From GCA-2746795 sp964643965 (lineage in GTDB: Bacteria; Chloroflexota; Anaerolineae; Promineifilales; Promineifilaceae), in contig CAZXVH010000024.1 of assembly GCA_964643965.1 (NCBI GenBank), positions 1 through 51,743 on the forward strand: a stretch of 51,743 nt of DNA. The letters run 5' to 3'. The first letter of the stretch is position 1. Every line of letters begins with the position of its first letter. The notes beneath the pieces were generated by a model that was given only the letters and a program-made list of their open reading frames with translations, ran no database searches and was not told the DNA's origin. Shown in pieces: positions 8,349 through 15,508 of this stretch. The position numbers were made by a program, and so were the translations under genes.

Positions 8349-9246
8349 ACCCCCCAAAATTCACAAACAACAGCATCACTCCCACAAACGCCAGCAGTGT
8401 GCCGATGATGCCCCGGTTGCTGACCGGGCGCTTGAAAATAAAATATTCCACCGGAATGAGAATGACGGGCGGCAGCGCCATCAACGTCGAGGCGATGCCC
8501 AGGCGCGTCAGAGAAACGGCAATGAGCGACAGCCAGATGCCCAAAAACGGCCCCGTAAACGCCCCCGCCAGCATCGCCGGAAAGGCTTCCTTGTTGCGCC
8601 ACTGCCTGAACGTATAGCCAACCTGTCTCCGCAGCGCCGCAATCCCCCACAAAATAATTGCCGCTACAAACAGCCGAATCATCGTCGCCGAAATCGTTGG
8701 GTAGCCGCCAACAAGCCCATATTTCGCTGTCACCAGATTGGCAACTTGTCCCAGCGCTCCCAACAAAGCAAAAAAGAGACCGGCTTTATACGCTTTGTTT
8801 TCCACCATTGTCAGGCCCAGCTGCTTTTCCGTCACCACCCAGCCAATGCCGCCCACGGCCAGCAATATGCCGACCATTTCTACACTGGTAATGCTTTCAT
8901 CAAAGAGCAGCCAGCCAAACAGGACGCTAAAAATAGGTACGCTGGACATCATCAACATGGACAAACGTGGTCCGATCATGACATAGGCTTTAAAAAGGAA
9001 GGTATCGCCCAAAACCAGCCCCAAAATACCGGACACGCCCAGCCACCACCAGCGAAATGGCGCCACATCTTGTGGAAAGAGGCTGCCTTCCAGCAACATG
9101 TGCATGATGGCCAAAAAGAGTAGCGCAAAAATCAAGCGGCTGCGATTGACCACATCTGCGCCGATTTTCCGTCCACTATAACTGAAGAAAACGGCCGTTA
9201 ATGACCAACAAACGGCCGTGCCAATTGCTGCTAATTCACCCCACAT
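8347..9246 (-). CDS. EamA/DMT-superfamily transporter
   Basis: 299 residues with ten predicted membrane helices in two five-helix EamA repeats (about 1-140 and 155-299), the standard length for a drug/metabolite exporter of the inner membrane. Typical phrases are LLFDESITSVEMVGILLAVGGI at the end of repeat 1 and FIFKRPVSNRGIIGTLLAFVGV at the end of repeat 2. Substrate unknown (amino acids, nucleosides and others in the family). The ATG at 9246 directly follows a heptamer repeat and has no ribosome site; the first residues MWGELAAIGTAVCWSLTAVFF fit an EamA N-terminus, so the start is right. The VOC gene lies 72 bases upstream on the same strand. The stop codon sits inside an octamer array. Confidence 0.9.
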   Translation of the reverse strand: MWGELAAIGTAVCWSLTAVFFSYSGRKIGADVVNRSRLIFALLFLAIMHMLLEGSLFPQDVAPFRWWWLGVSGILGLVLGDTFLFKAYVMIGPRLSMLMMSSVPIFSVLFGWLLFDESITSVEMVGILLAVGGIGWVVTEKQLGLTMVENKAYKAGLFFALLGALGQVANLVTAKYGLVGGYPTISATMIRLFVAAIILWGIAALRRQVGYTFRQWRNKEAFPAMLAGAFTGPFLGIWLSLIAVSLTRLGIASTLMALPPVILIPVEYFIFKRPVSNRGIIGTLLAFVGVMLLFVNFGG

Positions 9247-9320
9247 AACAGTGAACAGTGAACAGTGGACAGTGAACAGTCGTCGTTGCGCTACTGTAAA
9301 CTGTACACTGTAAACTGTTT
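9247..9320. repeat. Two opposed heptamer arrays between the VOC and EamA genes
   Basis: Five units of AACAGTG type (9247-9281) face four units of ACTGTAA/ACTGTAC type (9293-9320) across an 11-base spacer. Because ACTGTT and AACAGT are reverse complements, the two arrays can pair into one long hairpin. On the minus strand the right array begins TAAACAG, and its first triplet is the TAA stop of the VOC gene; the left array ends directly at the ATG of the EamA gene. Confidence 0.85.
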
Positions 9321-9738
9321 ACTCCTTATTAAATTTCGCCCACAAGCGCGGGTAATGGGTATTGTCTATCAATTCCAGACTATTGTCGTCTGGATCGCGG
9401 AAATAGAGGGAATGGGTTCCCTGCGGCCACGCTTGCTCATGCTCGATTTCCACGCCATGCGCTTGTAAACGCTCCCGCCAGGCGACCATCTCATGGGGCG
9501 CAACGGCCAGCGCCACATGCCCCCGCCCTCGTGCGCCATGGGCTGGAATCACAGACACCCGCGCTTCCAGCTTGTCAATTTGGAAGAGGATGAGCGTGGC
9601 ATCCTCGCTTATTTGCAGAAAGGCAGCATCATCGAAAACGGCCGTTTCCACCAATCCCAGCGCCTTCTTATAAAACATCCTTGCCCGTTCCAAATCAGTT
9701 ACATACAATGCCGCTTCTGCCAATTTCATATGCTTCAT
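9319..9738 (-). CDS. VOC-family (glyoxalase/bleomycin-resistance fold) protein
   Basis: 139 residues covering one glyoxalase_2-type unit pair (two beta-alpha-beta-beta-beta modules). Conserved features are LYVTDLERARMFYKKALGLVE at the start, HVALAVAPHEM in the middle and the terminal SLYFRDPDDNSLELIDN with its metal-ligand Glu. The family covers dioxygenases, isomerases and antibiotic-binding proteins; the role is not decided by sequence. ATG at 9738 with AGAGGTG 5 bases upstream; a second ATG three codons later is possible. Likely cotranscribed with the EamA transporter downstream. Confidence 0.88.
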   Translation of the reverse strand: MKHMKLAEAALYVTDLERARMFYKKALGLVETAVFDDAAFLQISEDATLILFQIDKLEARVSVIPAHGARGRGHVALAVAPHEMVAWRERLQAHGVEIEHEQAWPQGTHSLYFRDPDDNSLELIDNTHYPRLWAKFNKE

Positions 9739-9763
9739 TATGTCACCTCTCCGTTATCTACCA

Positions 9764-9796
9764 AGAAGTTCAACTTCTACCAGAAGTTGAACTTCT
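9764..9796. repeat. Perfect 15-bp inverted repeat with self-palindromic arms
   Basis: AGAAGTTCAACTTCT (9764-9778) and AGAAGTTGAACTTCT (9782-9796) are reverse complements around ACC. Each arm is also a dyad (AGAAGTT-N-AACTTCT), so the site reads as two operator-like half-sites or one strong hairpin. It lies after the methyltransferase-like gene's stop and 26 bases before the VOC gene on the minus strand. Confidence 0.7.
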
Positions 9797-9801
9797 AAAA
9801 C

Positions 9802-9841
9802 CTTGCCACTCTGCAACTTTGCAACCCTGCCATCTTTCACC
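9802..9841. repeat. Degenerate octamer array on the stop codon of the homocysteine methyltransferase gene
   Basis: Five 8-base units of the type CTTGCCAC (minus strand TGGCARRG). On the minus strand the gene's TGA stop opens the array (TGAAAGA, then TGGCAGGG, TTGCAAAG and so on). Confidence 0.7.
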
Positions 9842-10883
9842 GAAACCGATCCCGAATCTGCTGAATATGGGCCGGGCGGGTGCGGCAGCAGCCGCCCACC
9901 CCCGCCGCGCCCAGCTTGCGCCACTCACGGCTCATCGTGCCAAACTCAGATGGAACCGATTCGCCATGCCACTGCTTACGCGCCACATCATACGTCTCGC
10001 CTGAATTGGGATAAACGATGATGGGCTTTTGTGTGACGGCAAATGCCGCTTGAATCAACGCCGGCAAAAAGCGGGGCGGCGTACAGTTAATGCCGATGGC
10101 CGCCACCTGCTCAAACTGATCCAGGTAGGCAGCACACTCGGCCAACGGCGTACCATCGCTGATATGCGTCCCATCTTTGCAAGAGAAGCTAAACCAGGCC
10201 AGGCGCCCCGGCGTTTCTGGCAGCAGCCGGGCCAGCGCCCGTGCTTCAGCAAAGGAAGGGATGGTTTCACATGCCAGCAAATCAGCCTGGGTATGCGCCA
10301 AAATATGCCAGCGCCGCCGATGCCAATCGACCAGACCCTCCTCATCCAACTCATAATCACCGCGATACTCGGAGCCGTCCGCCAAATACGCCCCATACGG
10401 CCCGACGCTGGCTGCCACTAACGGCCGTTCCCGCCCAAACGAGGTTCTAAACGAGGGCTGAGCCTGCCGAAGCCCGGGTAACTGAGCCTGTCGAAGTTCG
10501 GTCCAAAACTCATCCCGCGCCTGCACTGCCACGTTCACAGACAGCCAAATCAGCCGAATCGCCTCAAACTCGCTCATGCCCTGCGCCACAAAGCCGGGAA
10601 TCGTCGCCTGGTAGCTGGCACTGATGGCGCAGTCCGCCCCCGCCCGAAAATAGGCCAGATGCACTCGCTTGATCAACTCCGGCTCATCCCGCAGCAGCCG
10701 CGCCGACCAGAGCGCATCGTTCAAATCGCAGCCCCACGCCTCCAACTCCGTCGCCAGCCCTCCATCCAGCACAAACGCCCCATGTTTCTCCACAAAAGGC
10801 AGAATGGGGTTGGTTAGTCGAATCGTCGAATCGTCAAATAGTCCGTTTGTCACTTTGCCACCTCGCCACCTTGCCACTTTCAC
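9837..10883 (-). CDS. Homocysteine S-methyltransferase family protein (MmuM-like)
   Basis: Up to 348 residues. The zinc/homocysteine site is complete: C267 (GINCTPP) and C332-C333 (GVGGCCRT). The barrel starts with FVLDGGLATELE and continues with AYFRAGADCAISASYQATIPGF. The family transfers a methyl group from S-methylmethionine or SAM to homocysteine to give methionine. The given start is a GTG overlapping the upstream TGA (GTGA), which suggests coupling, but the first about 24 residues are translated octamer repeat; a GTG or TTG further in, just before NPILPFVEKHG, is equally possible. Residues encoded at 10458-10496 read LRQAQ twice and stem from an inserted 24-base repeat absent from the conserved barrel. 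Confidence 0.88.
   Translation of the reverse strand: MKVARWRGGKVTNGLFDDSTIRLTNPILPFVEKHGAFVLDGGLATELEAWGCDLNDALWSARLLRDEPELIKRVHLAYFRAGADCAISASYQATIPGFVAQGMSEFEAIRLIWLSVNVAVQARDEFWTELRQAQLPGLRQAQPSFRTSFGRERPLVAASVGPYGAYLADGSEYRGDYELDEEGLVDWHRRRWHILAHTQADLLACETIPSFAEARALARLLPETPGRLAWFSFSCKDGTHISDGTPLAECAAYLDQFEQVAAIGINCTPPRFLPALIQAAFAVTQKPIIVYPNSGETYDVARKQWHGESVPSEFGTMSREWRKLGAAGVGGCCRTRPAHIQQIRDRFR
10458..10496. repeat. Two copies of a CTGAGCCTGYCGAAG repeat inside a coding region
   Basis: CTGAGCCTGCCGAAG (10458-10472) and CTGAGCCTGTCGAAG (10482-10496) are spaced by 24 bases, i.e. eight codons, and keep the methyltransferase frame open. The same element is found four times at 11500-11595. 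Confidence 0.85.
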
Positions 10884-10885
10884 CC
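10816..10885. repeat. Octamer arrays at the GNAT-methyltransferase junction
   Basis: Two adjoining arrays: AGTCGAAT/CGTCGAAT units (10816-10847) and five units of TTTGCCAC/CTCGCCAC type (10846-10885). On the minus strand the second begins with the GNAT stop TGA (TGAAAG, TGGCAAGG, TGGCGAGG and so on). The arrays form the 5' end of the next coding frame. Confidence 0.8.
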
Positions 10886-12301
10886 CAACGCCGTCACGTC
10901 TGAATACTTTTTAGGGAAGAGAATGGGCAGGAGAACGGCCGTTTCTTCATTAGCGTAACAGTCAGCAAACGCATAATCCAGTTCGGCAAAGCTGCGGTAG
11001 CCAAATAATAGCTGCAAAAACGTCAGGTTGGGAAAAGCAGCGTCGCCTTCCTCCAAACGTTTCGGCTGATAACTGCCAATTTCGGTTAGCTTACCCTGCT
11101 GAAATACCAACTTCATGTTAGACGTGTAGAAGTTCAGCTTTGTCTCGCCACTGTGACCCGCCATCACGCTGTCCGCCAGCCGCGCTTCCAACACTGGCGT
11201 GATATGGCGCATAAATCCTGGCAAATCCGGCGCCCGAATATACCAGGCATACGGGTTACGCATCTTTTGCAGCTCTCGCAGCAGCGCTTCGTAGAGAACA
11301 TGCCCATCCCCCAGATGAAAGAAGACAGTCTCAATCGGTTTGGGCAGCGATTCGCCCAGGCGGTCGGCTTCCCGCTGAAAATAGCGCAGCAAAAACAGCC
11401 CCACCGCCCGCCAGGAGTGGCCTGAAACTACACCCACCTCGCGCACAGAAAAAAGATTGCTGAACTGTTTGAACTCAACATAGGCGACGGGGCCATGCGC
11501 ATCGGTGACTGAGCTTGTCGAAGCATCGGTTGCTGAGCTTGCCGAAGCATCGGTTACTGAGCTTGTCGAAGCATCGGTTGCTGAGCTTGCCGAAGCATCC
11601 ACCACATAAAAATGCCGCGCATATGCGGACTCCCGGTGGCTGGTTTCCATTTCATACCGCCACAAAGCCTCATCCCGCACCCGCGAAAGCAAACTGCGCT
11701 TCTGCTGTGCTTCGTATAATGATTTCATGAAAGGAATGTCCGCCGCTGTGGCCGGCCGCAAACGATATGGCTCTTCTTCAACCGCTTTGCTTTCCGCTGT
11801 GCGCTTCAAGTGATACTGGCGATAACCATCCAAATCAATGGTCATTTCGTAGCCAAACTGGCGGTAATACCAGGGGATGCCCGTAATCGCCTGCACCATC
11901 TCGCCCCGCGCTGCACTCTTGGCATGAATCACTTTCATCTGCTTGCGCACCAAACTACGTCGCCGGTAATCCGGGTCAGTGCCCACCAGTTCCGGCCGGC
12001 CCACCGGAAATTCAATGCCGTCATACATCCATCGCTGCGAGATAAGATTGAGGCTGGAGACAATCTTGCCGCCTGCATTCTCATCCACTACCACCGTAAA
12101 ATCATGTGCTTTTGTGGTGGGATGCTTCCCGTTCATCAAATCACGCACCCAATGGTCCAGCCAGGTTGCTGGCTCCTCCGGAGGGTTACTGTGGATGCGA
12201 ACATTAAAATTGGCCAGCGCTTCGGTATCCTCTTCTGTCGCCCAACGGAGTGTGAGGCCATCGTCTAAATCTTTTGGTAAACCAAATTGATTGTCATTCA
12301 T
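10880..12301 (-). CDS. GNAT-family N-acetyltransferase
   Basis: 473 residues. The first about 150 residues form a GNAT domain: LTLRWATEEDTEALANFN (strand 1/helix 1), DFTVVVDENAGGKIVSSLNL, and the acetyl-CoA loop region GTDPDYRRRSLVRKQMKVIH. A second segment (about 165-330) repeats a GNAT-like layout (YRLRPATAADIPFMKSLYEAQ), so this is a two-domain type reminiscent of Eis-like enzymes; the acceptor is unknown. Start ATG at 12301 with AGGAAAGG upstream. Residues about 236-267 consist of four 8-residue units (DASASSAT/DASTSSVT) encoded by an in-frame 24-base tandem repeat, placed between YVVD and the next strand VAYVEF, most likely a surface loop. The stop overlaps the next gene's GTG. Confidence 0.88.
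   Translation of the reverse strand: MNDNQFGLPKDLDDGLTLRWATEEDTEALANFNVRIHSNPPEEPATWLDHWVRDLMNGKHPTTKAHDFTVVVDENAGGKIVSSLNLISQRWMYDGIEFPVGRPELVGTDPDYRRRSLVRKQMKVIHAKSAARGEMVQAITGIPWYYRQFGYEMTIDLDGYRQYHLKRTAESKAVEEEPYRLRPATAADIPFMKSLYEAQQKRSLLSRVRDEALWRYEMETSHRESAYARHFYVVDASASSATDASTSSVTDASASSATDASTSSVTDAHGPVAYVEFKQFSNLFSVREVGVVSGHSWRAVGLFLLRYFQREADRLGESLPKPIETVFFHLGDGHVLYEALLRELQKMRNPYAWYIRAPDLPGFMRHITPVLEARLADSVMAGHSGETKLNFYTSNMKLVFQQGKLTEIGSYQPKRLEEGDAAFPNLTFLQLLFGYRSFAELDYAFADCYANEETAVLLPILFPKKYSDVTALG
11500..11595. repeat. Four 24-bp tandem repeats inside the GNAT gene
   Basis: Units at 11500-11523, 11524-11547, 11548-11571 and 11572-11595 share CATCGGTNRCTGAGCTTG at their start and end in YCGAAG, alternating T and C. 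They are in frame and encode 8 residues each on the minus strand. Confidence 0.95.
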
Positions 12302-12336
12302 AAATCCTTTCCTGTTTTAGACTTTTGAGTTTTATA

Positions 12337-12385
12337 CTCTGGAGACAAACAGATGTTTTGCATAAACCCTCAAAAATCTCCAGAG
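12337..12385. promoter_or_regulatory. Inverted repeat in the divergent GNAT/GH5 intergenic region
   Basis: CTCTGGAGA (12337-12345) and TCTCCAGAG (12377-12385) are perfect reverse complements around a 31-base spacer, between two diverging start codons. This could be a paired operator or a leader hairpin; no promoter could be assigned with confidence. Confidence 0.35.
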
Positions 12386-12466
12386 CGACTAAATGCTCAC
12401 TTCTGAATCTTGACGGGAAAGCGTAAAATATGCAAGAATCAGATGGTACTTTGGAGAGTTATCTTT

Positions 12467-14284
12467 ATGCATCTGGTCGATAAATATACCGCAGGCGCGA
12501 TGCTTATTGCGTTGTGGCTTTGCCTTTGTCTAGGTGGCTGCCAGCCATCTACCCCGGCAACGGCCGTTCTCCCCACCGTATCTCCCCCCAGCACCCTTGA
12601 ACCGACAGTTACAGGAACGGCCGTTGCGCCCAACACCCTTGAACCGACAAGTACGGGAACGGGAACGGCCGTTTCCCCCACCAGCACCGCCACCCCGTCT
12701 ATACCACCCACCCCGCCCGTCCACCGCCTGGCCATCCACCAGATAGGGGAAAGTCCCGCCGAATTTTTTAATCGGCAGACAGGAGAGCCATTCATCCCTC
12801 GCGGCGTCAACTACGTCTACGTGCCTCACAACGGCAGCATGAGCAACCTGCCCCTCAAAGTCGGCGTCTACGATCCAGAGCGCACCCGCGCCGACTTTCA
12901 AGCATTGGCCGACCTGGGCTACAACACCGTGCGCGTCTTCCTGGATTCATGCAGCGCCGGGCCTGGCTGCATCGGCGACAGCGATAACGTGGGCCTGAAC
13001 CCCGAATATTTGGACAACATCGCCGACATGCTAAACGCAGCCCGGCAGACAAACCTGTTCATCCTCTTCACCTCCAACGACTTACCCGATCAGGGCGGTT
13101 ATGCCGAACAAGCCAACGCCCAAAGCGGCGACGTCTTCGCCGGTTATCGCAACTCGTACTATCTCACGCCTGGCGCGGTTGAGGCCACAAAACGGTATTG
13201 GCGCGACCTCTTAACTGGGCTAAACGAACGCGGCGCCGCCTTTGACCAGGTATTAGGCTGGCAGTTGCTAAACGAGCAGTGGATGTTTGCCGATCAACCA
13301 CCCCTATCCCTCACGGCCGGACTCGTTGAAACCACCACCGGCCGCTATGACATGAGCGACCCTGCCCAAAAGCGAGCGATGGTGAGCGAAGGGCTGCTCC
13401 ATTACATTGCCGAAGTGAGGGCAGAAATCATGCAGCACGATCCGACGGCGCTGCTGACGATGGGCTTTTTTGCCCCAGAGATCGCCGCTCCGGGCTGGTA
13501 TGTAGATACCGCCCCGCTGCTCGCCCGTGCCCAATTAGATTTCTTTGATTTTCATGCCTATCCCGGTGGCCCTGACTTGGCGGCTTACGTCGAGGCGTTT
13601 GGCATGGCCGGCTACCAGGCCAAACCCATTTTGCTGGGAGAATATGGCGCCTTTCGCCACCGTTATTCTGAGTTAATGCCGGCCGCCCGCGTGATTACGC
13701 AATGGCAGGCAGAATCATGCGCCTATGGTTTTGATGGCTGGTTGTATTGGGCATATTATCCGGCCGCTGCCAGCGTAGATGATCGCACCTGGGGCTTTGT
13801 GGATGAAGATCACTTCCTCATGAACTTGATGGCTCCCGTAAACCAGCCTGATCCCTGCACGGCCGTTTCTCTTCCCAGCGCCAATCTCGCCTACCAAAAA
13901 GCCGTCACCGCCTCCGCCGCCCTGCCAGACGAACCTGCCGCCAACAGCGTTGATGAAAACGAAGCCAGCCAATGGGGTTCCGGCCGTGACGCGCCGCAGT
14001 GGCTCGAAGTGGATCTGGGGCAGACATACGCCATAACCGAGATACGCCTGCTGGTGGCTCAATGGCCGGCCGGGGAGACCAGCCACCGCCTTTTAGGGCG
14101 CAGCGCCAACGGCAGTCTGGTGGAACTGGGCCGTTTTCAGCAAGTCACAGAGCAGGGGGATTGGCTGATCCTTACCCCAGACAGCCCCGTTGAAAACATT
14201 CAATTCATTCGGATTGAAACCACCAGCAGTCCGTCATGGGTCTCCTGGGGCGAAGTTCAAATATTTGGGCAGCCCTTTCCTTAG
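12467..14284 (+). CDS. GH5-like glycoside hydrolase lipoprotein with F5/8-type C domain
   Basis: 605 residues from ATG 12467 (GGAG 10 bases upstream); the frame is open further upstream, but the signal peptide fixes this start. Signal peptide with lipobox LGGC, C25. Residues about 28-85 are a Thr/Ser/Pro linker containing GTAV/ATAV phrases made by AACGGCCGTT. The catalytic (beta/alpha)8 domain (about 90-460) matches clan A cellulase/mannanase types: acid/base E270 in GWQLLNEQW and nucleophile E392 in LLGEYGAFRH. The last 135 residues (about 470-605) form a discoidin/CBM32 domain (ASQWGSGRDAPQWLEVDLG, EVQIFG) that binds carbohydrate. The protein probably degrades extracellular beta-glycans at the cell surface; exact specificity is unknown. 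Confidence 0.88.
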   Translation: MHLVDKYTAGAMLIALWLCLCLGGCQPSTPATAVLPTVSPPSTLEPTVTGTAVAPNTLEPTSTGTGTAVSPTSTATPSIPPTPPVHRLAIHQIGESPAEFFNRQTGEPFIPRGVNYVYVPHNGSMSNLPLKVGVYDPERTRADFQALADLGYNTVRVFLDSCSAGPGCIGDSDNVGLNPEYLDNIADMLNAARQTNLFILFTSNDLPDQGGYAEQANAQSGDVFAGYRNSYYLTPGAVEATKRYWRDLLTGLNERGAAFDQVLGWQLLNEQWMFADQPPLSLTAGLVETTTGRYDMSDPAQKRAMVSEGLLHYIAEVRAEIMQHDPTALLTMGFFAPEIAAPGWYVDTAPLLARAQLDFFDFHAYPGGPDLAAYVEAFGMAGYQAKPILLGEYGAFRHRYSELMPAARVITQWQAESCAYGFDGWLYWAYYPAAASVDDRTWGFVDEDHFLMNLMAPVNQPDPCTAVSLPSANLAYQKAVTASAALPDEPAANSVDENEASQWGSGRDAPQWLEVDLGQTYAITEIRLLVAQWPAGETSHRLLGRSANGSLVELGRFQQVTEQGDWLILTPDSPVENIQFIRIETTSSPSWVSWGEVQIFGQPFP

Positions 14285-14356
14285 CCTCATTTATGACTTG
14301 TTCCTTAGTTCCCCATGAATTTCATCAGATAACCATTGGAAAACAGAGCTTCTGTC

Positions 14357-14385
14357 TTGACGACCGACCCTCATCTATGTAAGAA
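14357..14385 (+). promoter_or_regulatory. Promoter pointing into the assembly gap
   Basis: TTGACG (14357-14362) and TAAGAA (14380-14385) are spaced by 17 bases. About 20 bases downstream AAGGAG (14401-14406) looks like a ribosome site, and the sequence then enters the N run. A gene start is therefore probably hidden in the gap. Confidence 0.5.
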
Positions 14386-14407
14386 TCTGTTAACCACAAA
14401 AAGGAGC

Positions 14408-14507
14408 NNNNNNNNNNNNNNNNNNNNNNNNNNNNNNNNNNNNNNNNNNNNNNNNNNNNNNNNNNNNNNNNNNNNNNNNNNNNNNNNNNNNNNNNNNNNN
14501 NNNNNNN
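14408..14507. other. Assembly gap (100 N)
   Basis: Exactly 100 undetermined bases, the standard placeholder for a gap of unknown size in a scaffold. The true length and content are not known; at least the start of one gene is probably missing. Confidence 0.98.
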
Positions 14508-14553
14508 AAAAGCGGACAAGCTGTCCGCGCTGCCACTGGCAAAGGAGATTCTT

Positions 14554-14703
14554 ATGGCACTGTCACATTCAACTTTATGGTTCATGATTTTACCCACCTG
14601 GATAACTGGCGCTTTGTTGCTGTACCGCTACTTCCAGAAACGCAGCGAACTCCACACAAAAAAAGCGCCCATCCCCATCCCCATCCACCGCCATCCATAC
14701 TAA
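14554..14703 (+). CDS. Small single-pass membrane protein (49 residues)
   Basis: ATG at 14554 follows an excellent ribosome site (AAAGGAG, 6 bases before the ATG). The product starts MALSHSTLWFMILPTWITGA, has one hydrophobic helix (about 7-24), then a basic segment YRYFQKRSELHTKK and a short I/P/H-rich tail. It resembles no named family to me. A 7-bp hairpin (GCGGACA/TGTCCGC, 14512-14528) stands just upstream, next to the gap, so it may be the second gene of a unit whose start lies in the gap. It is followed after its TAA by a heptamer array and then the YugP-type peptidase gene. Confidence 0.6.
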   Translation: MALSHSTLWFMILPTWITGALLLYRYFQKRSELHTKKAPIPIPIHRHPY

Positions 14704-14704
14704 C

Positions 14705-14725
14705 CACTGTTCACTGTACACTGTA
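14705..14725. repeat. Heptamer array between the small ORF and the YugP-type gene
   Basis: CACTGTT, CACTGTA, CACTGTA in tandem, starting 1 base after the TAA of the small ORF and ending 10 bases before the ATG of the metallopeptidase. Same family as 9247-9320. Confidence 0.8.
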
Positions 14726-14735
14726 CACCGATACT

Positions 14736-15443
14736 ATGTTCTATAACCCCATCTTCTGGCTCCTCACCCTTCCTGGACTCCTGCTTGGCTTATATGCCCA
14801 GGCTCGGGTGAAAAGCGCCTTTTCCCAATATTCCAAAGTGCGCACCCAGCGCAACGTCACCGGGGCGCAGGTGGCACGGGCGTTGCTCGACGCTCAAGGG
14901 CTGCACAACGTCACCATTGAGCGTGTGCCCGGCCGCCTCTCCGACCATTACGATCCGCGGAGCAAAGTGCTGCGTCTGAGTGAATCAGTGTATGATCAGC
15001 CCAGCGTGGCGGCGGCCGGCGTGGCCGCTCATGAAATGGGCCACGCCCTGCAAGACGCCAGCCACTACCGCCCCTTGGGGCTGCGCAGCGCCTTTGTGCC
15101 TGCGGCCAACCTGGGCAGCCGTTTAGGCCCGTTGCTGTTCATGGGTGGTTTTATGCTCAATATTTTTGTGAACAGTCCTATTGGCTTTTACCTGGCCTGG
15201 TTGGGCGTCATCGTCTTTGCGGCCGCAGTTGTCTTTACCCTCATCACCTTGCCGGTGGAATTCGATGCCAGCAAACGCGCCAAAAAGCTGTTGTCCAGCA
15301 ACGGCATCCTCTTTGAAGATGAGATGGTGGGCGTCAACAAAGTTTTAAATGCGGCCGCCCTCACTTATGTGGCCGCGGCCGTGTCCGCCATCGGCCAACT
15401 GCTCTACTATGTGGCCCTGCTCGGCGGCGGCCGTCGCGATTAA
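14736..15443 (+). CDS. Zinc metallopeptidase, YugP/Peptidase_Mx type (membrane)
   Basis: 235 residues from ATG 14736; MFYNPIFWLLTLPGLLLGLYAQ is the classic start of the YugP (DUF/zn_peptidase_2) family, so the longer open frame is rejected. The metal site HEMGH is at 99-103 in VAAAGVAAHEMGHALQDA. The protein has an N-terminal membrane helix and three more in the C-terminal half (about 130-235), with the HExxH domain between. Family members are inner-membrane proteases of unknown substrate. There is no ribosome site: the 35 bases upstream are heptamer repeat plus ATACT. Confidence 0.9.
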   Translation: MFYNPIFWLLTLPGLLLGLYAQARVKSAFSQYSKVRTQRNVTGAQVARALLDAQGLHNVTIERVPGRLSDHYDPRSKVLRLSESVYDQPSVAAAGVAAHEMGHALQDASHYRPLGLRSAFVPAANLGSRLGPLLFMGGFMLNIFVNSPIGFYLAWLGVIVFAAAVVFTLITLPVEFDASKRAKKLLSSNGILFEDEMVGVNKVLNAAALTYVAAAVSAIGQLLYYVALLGGGRRD

Positions 15444-15473
15444 CCCGCCATCGTCCCCTGAAAACTATCCCCT

Positions 15474-15508
15474 ATCCACAATCCACAATCCACAGTTCAC
15501 TGTTCACC
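15474..15508. repeat. Heptamer array on the ROK kinase stop codon
   Basis: Five 7-base units: ATCCACA three times, then GTTCACT and GTTCACC. On the minus strand the array reads TGAACAG, TGAACTG, TGGATTG and so on, and its first triplet is the TGA stop of the ROK gene. Confidence 0.8.

Noticed and set aside
8277..8350. CRISPR array
   Set aside because: The repeats are 8 bases long and contiguous, without spacers; no cas genes are near.
8248..9123. 291-residue open frame on the plus strand
   Set aside because: Lies opposite the EamA gene, which has clear membrane helices; the frame is rich in Q/H/R as expected for a shadow frame, and starts in the octamer array.
14577..14735. N-terminal extension of the YugP-type peptidase
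   Set aside because: The extension covers the small ORF in another frame and the heptamer array; family members start at MFYNP-like sequence.
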